59,676 nucleotides of DNA from Anaerolineae bacterium (GTDB lineage: Bacteria > Chloroflexota > Anaerolineae > Promineifilales > Promineifilaceae). A model generated the notes under the pieces. The model saw only the letters and a list, made by a program, of their open reading frames with translations. It did no database searches and was not told where the DNA came from. This document shows positions 55,651 through 59,676 of this stretch, piece by piece. Within the stretch, counting starts at the first letter, position 1. Each line of letters begins with the position of its first letter. The position numbers were made by a program, and so were the translations under genes. The DNA lies in NCBI GenBank assembly GCA_007123775.1, contig SLGK01000075.1:1-59676 (forward strand), read 5' to 3'.

Positions 55651-55697
55651 AGTTTAGTAGTCGAGTAGTCGAGTAGTCAGGTAGTCAGGTGGTTGGG
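55651..55697. repeat. GTAGTCGAGTAGTC short-period repeat (family C, copy 4)
   Basis: AGTAGTCGAGTAGTCGAGTA (from 55656) and TCAGGTAGTCAGGTGG (55677-55692) are four to five units in one orientation, immediately upstream of the AI-2E gene. Another repeat, CACCTCGCCACTTCGCTACC (55785-55804), precedes the LysE gene. Confidence 0.7.
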
Positions 55698-55820
55698 TAA
55701 AGTTAGTTAGTTGATGGTTCGCAAGAATAATATAGTAATTGTATTCATTTGTGGCACAGATTCAAATTATACCCTCATCCAACCACCTCGCCACTTCGCT
55801 ACCCCGCCACAGGAGTCTTT

Positions 55821-56435
55821 ATGTTTGCTTACTTAGCCAGAGGATTGATTTTGGGCGGGGCAGCGGCAGCCCAGCCGGGACCGTTTCAGGCCTATCTACT
55901 AGGCCAGACGTTGAAGAATGGCTGGCGACGCACGCTGCCCGCCGCCTTTGCGCCGCTTATTAGTGACGGACCTATCATTGTCCTCGTGGTCTTTCTACTG
56001 ACCCAAACGCCCGATTGGCTGCTGACCCTGCTCCGTTTCGGCGGCGGTCTTTTCTTAGTTTACCTGGCCTGGGGTGCGTATCAGAATACGAAAACGGCCG
56101 TTTCCCCGCAACCACCCCCCACCGACGCCGCCCGCCAGAGTATGCTCCAGGCCGCTCTGATGAACGCCCTAAGCCCCCATCCCTACATCTTCTGGGCCAC
56201 CATTGCCGGGCCGATATTCCTTGACGGCTGGCGCCAAAGCCCTGGTTTGGGCCTTAGCTTTATGTTTGGCTTTTATGGCACACTGGTTGGGGGCTTTATG
56301 CTATTTGTCCTTATTTTTGCTACCGTCGGCCGGCTGGGACCGCGTGCTAATTATGGGCTGAGCTGGTTTTCGGCCATAGCTTTGTTTGGCTTTGGTCTTT
56401 ATTTGTGGTGGCAGGGCATAACCACCATTTTCTGA
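55821..56435 (+). CDS. LysE/RhtB-family amino-acid exporter
   Basis: A 204-residue membrane protein with about six helices. The N-terminal ARGLILGGAAAAQPGPFQAY contains the family's PGP motif after the first helix, and FAPLISDGPIIVLVVFLL, GGLFLVYLAWGAYQNTKTAV (GxxxLxYLG-like) and ALMNALSPHPYIFWATI are typical of LysE/RhtB exporters. It would export an amino acid or a similar small metabolite; the substrate is unknown. The ATG at 55821 follows AGGAG; an in-frame start at 55749 would include repeat DNA. Confidence 0.87.
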   Translation: MFAYLARGLILGGAAAAQPGPFQAYLLGQTLKNGWRRTLPAAFAPLISDGPIIVLVVFLLTQTPDWLLTLLRFGGGLFLVYLAWGAYQNTKTAVSPQPPPTDAARQSMLQAALMNALSPHPYIFWATIAGPIFLDGWRQSPGLGLSFMFGFYGTLVGGFMLFVLIFATVGRLGPRANYGLSWFSAIALFGFGLYLWWQGITTIF

Positions 56436-56471
56436 ACCCCCTGCAAGCTTATTAAAAGTGGCGAATAGTCC

Positions 56472-56508
56472 TTGACAAAACCAGCAGGCTGTTAGACAAT
56501 CATCTAAC
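56472..56508 (+). promoter_or_regulatory. Promoter with overlapping GTTAGA-N6-TCTAAC palindrome
   Basis: TTGACA (56472-56477) and GACAAT (56495-56500) are 17 bases apart. The perfect inverted repeat GTTAGA (56491-56496) / TCTAAC (56503-56508) overlaps the -10 box, a typical position for a repressor site. The DinB-like gene starts at 56536 behind GAGGAG. Confidence 0.6.
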
Positions 56509-56535
56509 ATTGCTTACTTTTTTCGAGGAGATAGT

Positions 56536-57108
56536 ATGTTAGACTTCACACCCGTGCGCGAAAAAAAGATGACCTTATCGGAACGAACGGCCGATCTGAC
56601 CCTGACCGATCTGCACGATTTAACCAACGAACTGTACGATACGATCTTAGACATAATTGCCGACTGTACTGATGCGGACGTGGTATTTGTACCCGAAGAC
56701 CCCGACGCCTATGATGCCAGCGCAGCTACAGAGGCGGAGATGCACATGCCCTGGACCTTGGCCCACGTGCTGGTGCATCTGACGGCTTCGGCTGAAGAGG
56801 CAGCCTTTCTGGCGGCTGAGTTAGCGCGAGGTGTTGAATGGCACGGCCGTTCTCGCTACGAAACCCCCTGGCAAACAGTGACAATGATGGAACAATGCTA
56901 CCAACGGCTGGCCGAAAGTCGGCGCATGTGCCTGGCCAGCCTGCAAATTTGGCCCGACCAGCCGCATCTGGATAATTACTATCAGCGGCGCGAGGGAGGC
57001 CAAAAAATCAACGCGATTGCTTATTACAGCAGCGGCCTGATGCACGCCGAAGGTCATCTGCACCAACTGCGCGACATTGTCAGCCAGAGCCAGAGTGACA
57101 GTTGGTAG
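56536..57108 (+). CDS. DinB-like / DUF664-type four-helix protein
   Basis: A 190-residue protein of the DinB/YfiT superfamily, four-helix bundles that often bind a metal with three histidines and act as thiol transferases or related enzymes. Candidate ligands are in WTLAHVLVHLTASAEEAAFL and, near the C-terminus, LMHAEGHLHQLRDIV. The first residues (MLDFTPVREKKMTLSERTAD) are polar; the second methionine at position 12 is an alternative start. GAGGAG lies six bases before the ATG. It has its own promoter with a putative operator. Confidence 0.82.
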   Translation: MLDFTPVREKKMTLSERTADLTLTDLHDLTNELYDTILDIIADCTDADVVFVPEDPDAYDASAATEAEMHMPWTLAHVLVHLTASAEEAAFLAAELARGVEWHGRSRYETPWQTVTMMEQCYQRLAESRRMCLASLQIWPDQPHLDNYYQRREGGQKINAIAYYSSGLMHAEGHLHQLRDIVSQSQSDSW

Positions 57109-57134
57109 TTAGTTGAAAGTTAGCAACGCTATTC

Positions 57135-57180
57135 CTACACTCTAGCTCTAGCTCTACAATCTAGCTCTAGCTCTACACTA
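57135..57180. repeat. CTAGCTCTACA short repeat (family D, copy 2)
   Basis: CTCTAGCTCTAGCTCTACAA (from 57140) and CTAGCTCTAGCTCTACACTA form four to six TCTAGC units in one orientation. They make up most of the spacer before the ArsR-type regulator. Confidence 0.65.
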
Positions 57181-57187
57181 AAACACT

Positions 57188-58258
57188 ATGACCAAACCGC
57201 GACTCGACTGGGATATTGGTACAGCTTACGACATGTTGGTCAGCCTGCATGTGCTGCACGACCCCAATAAGTATGGCCTGCGTGGCTCCTGGGCCGCCGG
57301 CGTGCGCTCGCGCCTGCCTAATCCGGAACGAGAGATGCTGCAACAGTTGATGGACATCTCGTTTTGGGGGCTGCATTGGGTGTATGAACTGGAGGGTGAG
57401 AAAAACGGCCGTTTACTCCTCGACGCCCTGCAACAAATGGACGATAGCGAGCGCATCTTTACCCTGGGTGCTTCGCCCTACATGCCTGACGAGATGCTCG
57501 CCATTCTGCACCAAACAGCGGCCCAGGGTAGCTTCACCGACGCTGATGTGGAGGCCTTGACCCATATCAGCCTGGGTGAGCGCAAAAGCTGGACTAAAAA
57601 GCGAGCTGCCCAAACCCTTGAGGTATGGGCCAACAGCAGCGCTTACGGCCAGGGATTGCTGTCAGCATTGACTGAGTATTACAACGCCTTTTTTGCTGAG
57701 GAAGAGAACCGCATTCAAGCCCCACTGGCGAACGCCCTGGCTGAAGCTCAGGCCCTGGCTGCTACCACTCAGGTAAATGATCTGCTCGAATCGCTGAGTC
57801 AGGGGTTACGTTTTCCGGAGCCGCTTAAGACCGAAACTGTCGTCCTGGCCCCTTCCTTTTGGGTGACACCGCTGGTGGCTTTCGTAACCCTGGCCGATAA
57901 CAAGCAGCTTTTCTTGTTTGGCGGACGGCCGTCAACTATGTCGCTCGTACCCGGTGAGCAGGTGCCCGATGCCCTTTATCAGGCGCTCAAGGCTCTGGCC
58001 GACCCGACCCGGCTGCGCATTCTACGCTACCTGGCCGAGGAACCACTGACGCCGGCTGAATTGTCCCGCCGCCTGCGTTTGCGAGCGCCGACCGTCATTC
58101 ATCATCTACACGCCTTGCGGTTGGCCCGGTTGGTTCATCTTACACTGGGCGAGGCGGGCAGACGGTATGAACTGCGCCGCGAGGCGGTCATGGCCACCTG
58201 CACACTTCTGGGTGATTTTCTGGAAGAGGCAACGCTTGAGGAAAGAAGTGATGAGTGA
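57188..58258 (+). CDS. ArsR-family regulator with a long N-terminal domain
   Basis: A 356-residue protein, three times the size of a normal ArsR regulator. The winged helix lies at the C-terminus (about 262-345): ALKALADPTRLRILRYLAEE, PLTPAELSRRLRLRAPTVIH and HLHALRLARLVHLTLGEAGR. The N-terminal 250 residues are mostly helical and unassigned, and may bind a ligand. No cysteine pair for metal sensing is seen at the usual helix. It overlaps the AHSA1-type gene by 8 bases; ArsR-AHSA1 pairs are common in bacteria. Start ATG 57188 follows a repeat, so the ribosome site is weak. Confidence 0.88.
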   Translation: MTKPRLDWDIGTAYDMLVSLHVLHDPNKYGLRGSWAAGVRSRLPNPEREMLQQLMDISFWGLHWVYELEGEKNGRLLLDALQQMDDSERIFTLGASPYMPDEMLAILHQTAAQGSFTDADVEALTHISLGERKSWTKKRAAQTLEVWANSSAYGQGLLSALTEYYNAFFAEEENRIQAPLANALAEAQALAATTQVNDLLESLSQGLRFPEPLKTETVVLAPSFWVTPLVAFVTLADNKQLFLFGGRPSTMSLVPGEQVPDALYQALKALADPTRLRILRYLAEEPLTPAELSRRLRLRAPTVIHHLHALRLARLVHLTLGEAGRRYELRREAVMATCTLLGDFLEEATLEERSDE

Positions 58259-58694
58259 CGATTCACTTGAACTGTCGCAGCAACTGGCAGCGCCGCCAAC
58301 GGCCGTTTATCGGGCCTGGATTGAGCCTGTGCAGTTGCAGCAATGGTTTCGCCCTGACGACGCGCATCGTCTGACGCTGGTCGAAACCGACCTGCGGACT
58401 GGCGGCGACTTTCGGTTTGACCTGCAAACGGCCGCGGGCGAAACGCTTCGCTTTGGCGGTCTTTATCGCCGTCTCGACGAGCCGCGCCGCCTTATTTTTA
58501 CCTGGCATTGGGAGGACGAACTGGGCATTGACGGCCTGAGTGAAGATACCTACGTGGAGCTTGCCTTTGCCGAAATGGCCGGGCAGACTCACCTCACCCT
58601 TCTGCACGATGAATTTCTCACCGCAGCAGACCTGGCCTGGCATCAGCAGTTCTGGCAGGGTGTATTGGCCCAATTGGACCGCTTCTTGTCATGA
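58251..58694 (+). CDS. AHSA1/SRPBCC-family protein
   Basis: A 147-residue single-domain protein of the Aha1-C-like START superfamily. LELSQQLAAPPTAVYRAWIE, WFRPDDAHRLTLVETDLRTG, RRLIFTWHWEDE and the C-terminal helix WHQQFWQGVLAQLDRFLS are the family pattern. Such proteins bind hydrophobic ligands and are often encoded with ArsR regulators, as here. The ATG at 58251 overlaps the upstream stop (ATGAGTGA). The last codons overlap the methyltransferase start (ATGA). Confidence 0.9.
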   Translation: MSDDSLELSQQLAAPPTAVYRAWIEPVQLQQWFRPDDAHRLTLVETDLRTGGDFRFDLQTAAGETLRFGGLYRRLDEPRRLIFTWHWEDELGIDGLSEDTYVELAFAEMAGQTHLTLLHDEFLTAADLAWHQQFWQGVLAQLDRFLS

Positions 58695-59515
58695 CCAACT
58701 GCTACCAGGACCCCGAATACCTGCGCCATAATCAATACCGCGATTCGGCCAATTTGGAGGCACGCGCTGCCCTACATCGTCGTTTTAGCACGGGCAAGCT
58801 TGACTGGTTTGACTGGGTATGGCAGAAGCTGGCCCTACAGCCAGGTGAACAACGGGTTCTGGAATGTGGCTGCGGCCCTGGGGGATTGTGGGCCTACAAC
58901 CGGGCGCGACTGCCGGCCAATTGCTCCGTGGTGTTGACCGACCTGTCAGCGGGCATGGTGGCGGAGGCCAGAGAAATATTGGGCGACCTGCCCCGTTTTC
59001 GCTTTGAAACGGCCGATATTCAGCAGTTACCTTTTCCCGACAACAGCTTTGACGTGGTGGTGGCTAACCACATGCTTTACCATGTGCCTCACCTGGATCA
59101 AGCACTGGCAGAAGTAAAGCGGGTCCTAAGGTCAGACGAGAACAGTAGCCGCCCCAATGCTCGTTTAGTATGCGCTACGAACGGTGACAACCATATGCGC
59201 GAACTACCTGAACTGGCTCAGGCCCATAACTTTCCCCTCCATTTTCGTAGCCAGCAGTTGGCTTTCCGCCTGGAAAATGGCGAGGCCCTACTACGTCCCT
59301 TTTTCAGCCAGATCGAACGCCACGATTACGACAGCAACCTGGCTGTTACCGAGGTTGCGCCGCTGCTTGCTTACGCTCTCTCCTACGGCGAGGCCCGTCA
59401 ACAAATAACCCCTGACCAGCTCGATTTGCTGCGCCAGCATGTGGCCAGCGTCATTGCCGATCAGGGGTATTTCCACATCACCAAAGCGACAGGGCTTTTT
59501 GTGGCGTCTGTGTGA
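58691..59515 (+). CDS. Class I SAM-dependent methyltransferase
   Basis: A 274-residue Rossmann-fold methyltransferase of the UbiE/Methyltransf_11 type. The SAM motif is VLECGCGPGGLWAYNRARL, the acidic loop VVLTDLSAGMVAEAREIL, the adenine-binding region FETADIQQLPFPDNSFDVVV and motif post II NHMLYHVPHLDQALAEVKRV. About 100 C-terminal residues form a helical cap. The acceptor is unknown. It is the third gene of a translationally coupled ArsR-AHSA1-methyltransferase operon. Confidence 0.9.
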   Translation: MTNCYQDPEYLRHNQYRDSANLEARAALHRRFSTGKLDWFDWVWQKLALQPGEQRVLECGCGPGGLWAYNRARLPANCSVVLTDLSAGMVAEAREILGDLPRFRFETADIQQLPFPDNSFDVVVANHMLYHVPHLDQALAEVKRVLRSDENSSRPNARLVCATNGDNHMRELPELAQAHNFPLHFRSQQLAFRLENGEALLRPFFSQIERHDYDSNLAVTEVAPLLAYALSYGEARQQITPDQLDLLRQHVASVIADQGYFHITKATGLFVASV

Positions 59516-59517
59516 CA

Positions 59518-59676
59518 TTATTCTTCGGGCAGCCAGTTATCAATATCCAGTGTAAAAGAACTCGTTCTGCCGTTGACGTTGACCATGTAAGTGCCGGCTT
59601 CCAGGCCATCGACGTCAAGCGAAATCAACTCGTCAAAGGCGACAAGCTGCTGTGTACAAATAGCATCGGCCGGCCG
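59518..59676 (-). CDS. C-terminal end of an unknown protein (partial at the right edge)
   Basis: Reading leftward with TAA at 59518-59520, the last 52 codons are visible and run off the right edge. The peptide contains ICTQQLVAFDELISLDVDG, LEAGTYMVNVNGRTSSF and TLDIDNWLPEE at the end. The pattern of a beta-sandwich with GTYMVNVNG is common at the C-termini of secreted proteins, but no family can be named from this. It converges on the methyltransferase gene with 2 bases between the stops. Confidence 0.65.
   Translation of the reverse strand, partial: RPADAICTQQLVAFDELISLDVDGLEAGTYMVNVNGRTSSFTLDIDNWLPEE

Noticed and set aside
1..59676. Prophage, integrative element or insertion sequence
   Set aside because: No integrase, transposase, terminase or capsid gene was found, and the only tRNA has no direct-repeat attachment site that I can see.

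Overview
The window reads as ordinary bacterial chromosome: about 60 genes on both strands, one tRNA and no phage or plasmid functions. The gene repertoire suggests a Chloroflexota (Anaerolineae-like) bacterium: fasciclin and DUF4397 surface proteins, PucR and PocR regulators, ECF sigma with an RskA-type anti-sigma, and an archaeal/fungal-type aspartate-semialdehyde dehydrogenase. This assignment is inference. Two genome-wide habits stand out. The palindrome ACGGCCGT occurs about 75 times. Most intergenic gaps carry quasi-palindromic repeat hairpins that fall into several families.

Region 1 to 12.6 kb is a bacterial microcompartment (BMC) locus for 1,2-diol breakdown. A leftward operon encodes a PduU-type shell protein, an EutP/PduV GTPase, PduA and PduB shell proteins, the B12-dependent diol dehydratase large subunit PduC, and the start of PduD at the window edge. 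A divergent rightward operon encodes a zinc alcohol dehydrogenase with a C-terminal encapsulation-like helix, an acetate/propionate kinase, EutJ, and a CoA-disulfide-reductase-like flavoenzyme. Facing it is a two-component system: a PocR-domain histidine kinase and an AraC-type response regulator. Its leader holds a strong promoter and what I read as a cobalamin riboswitch. So B12 level and diol signal appear to converge on one regulator next to a B12-dependent pathway. PduE, reactivase, PduP and PduL are not in the window and may lie beyond the left edge.

Region 12.6 to 28.7 kb holds tRNA-Arg(TCT), an extended SDR, bifunctional NAD(P)HX repair enzyme Nnr (with an intergenic-type repeat inserted in frame), asd, a DUF1232 protein, an FHA protein, MurJ, methylmalonyl-CoA mutase large subunit, an ATP-grasp protein, a SLC13 transporter, a GPH sugar transporter and a TPR protein.

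Region 28.7 to 38.3 kb is an envelope cluster: ECF sigma, anti-sigma, a six-unit DUF4397 secreted protein, a DUF218 protein and a three-domain fasciclin lipoprotein. An SDR, a SRPBCC protein and a phytoene-desaturase-like oxidoreductase follow.

Region 38.5 to 47 kb has an NTase/substrate-binding (MNT/HEPN-like) pair, a second MNT protein, two acetyltransferases, a PucR regulator, a hybrid histidine kinase and an OmpR-type regulator. Region 47 to 50.5 kb is a pyruvate-dehydrogenase-type operon (E1 alpha, E1 beta, E2). Region 50.5 to 59.7 kb has a VapC remnant, a trans-sulfuration PLP enzyme, homoserine dehydrogenase overlapped by a HAD-like gene of unknown role, an AI-2E-family permease, a LysE exporter, a DinB-like protein, an ArsR-AHSA1-methyltransferase operon, and the C-terminus of an unknown protein.
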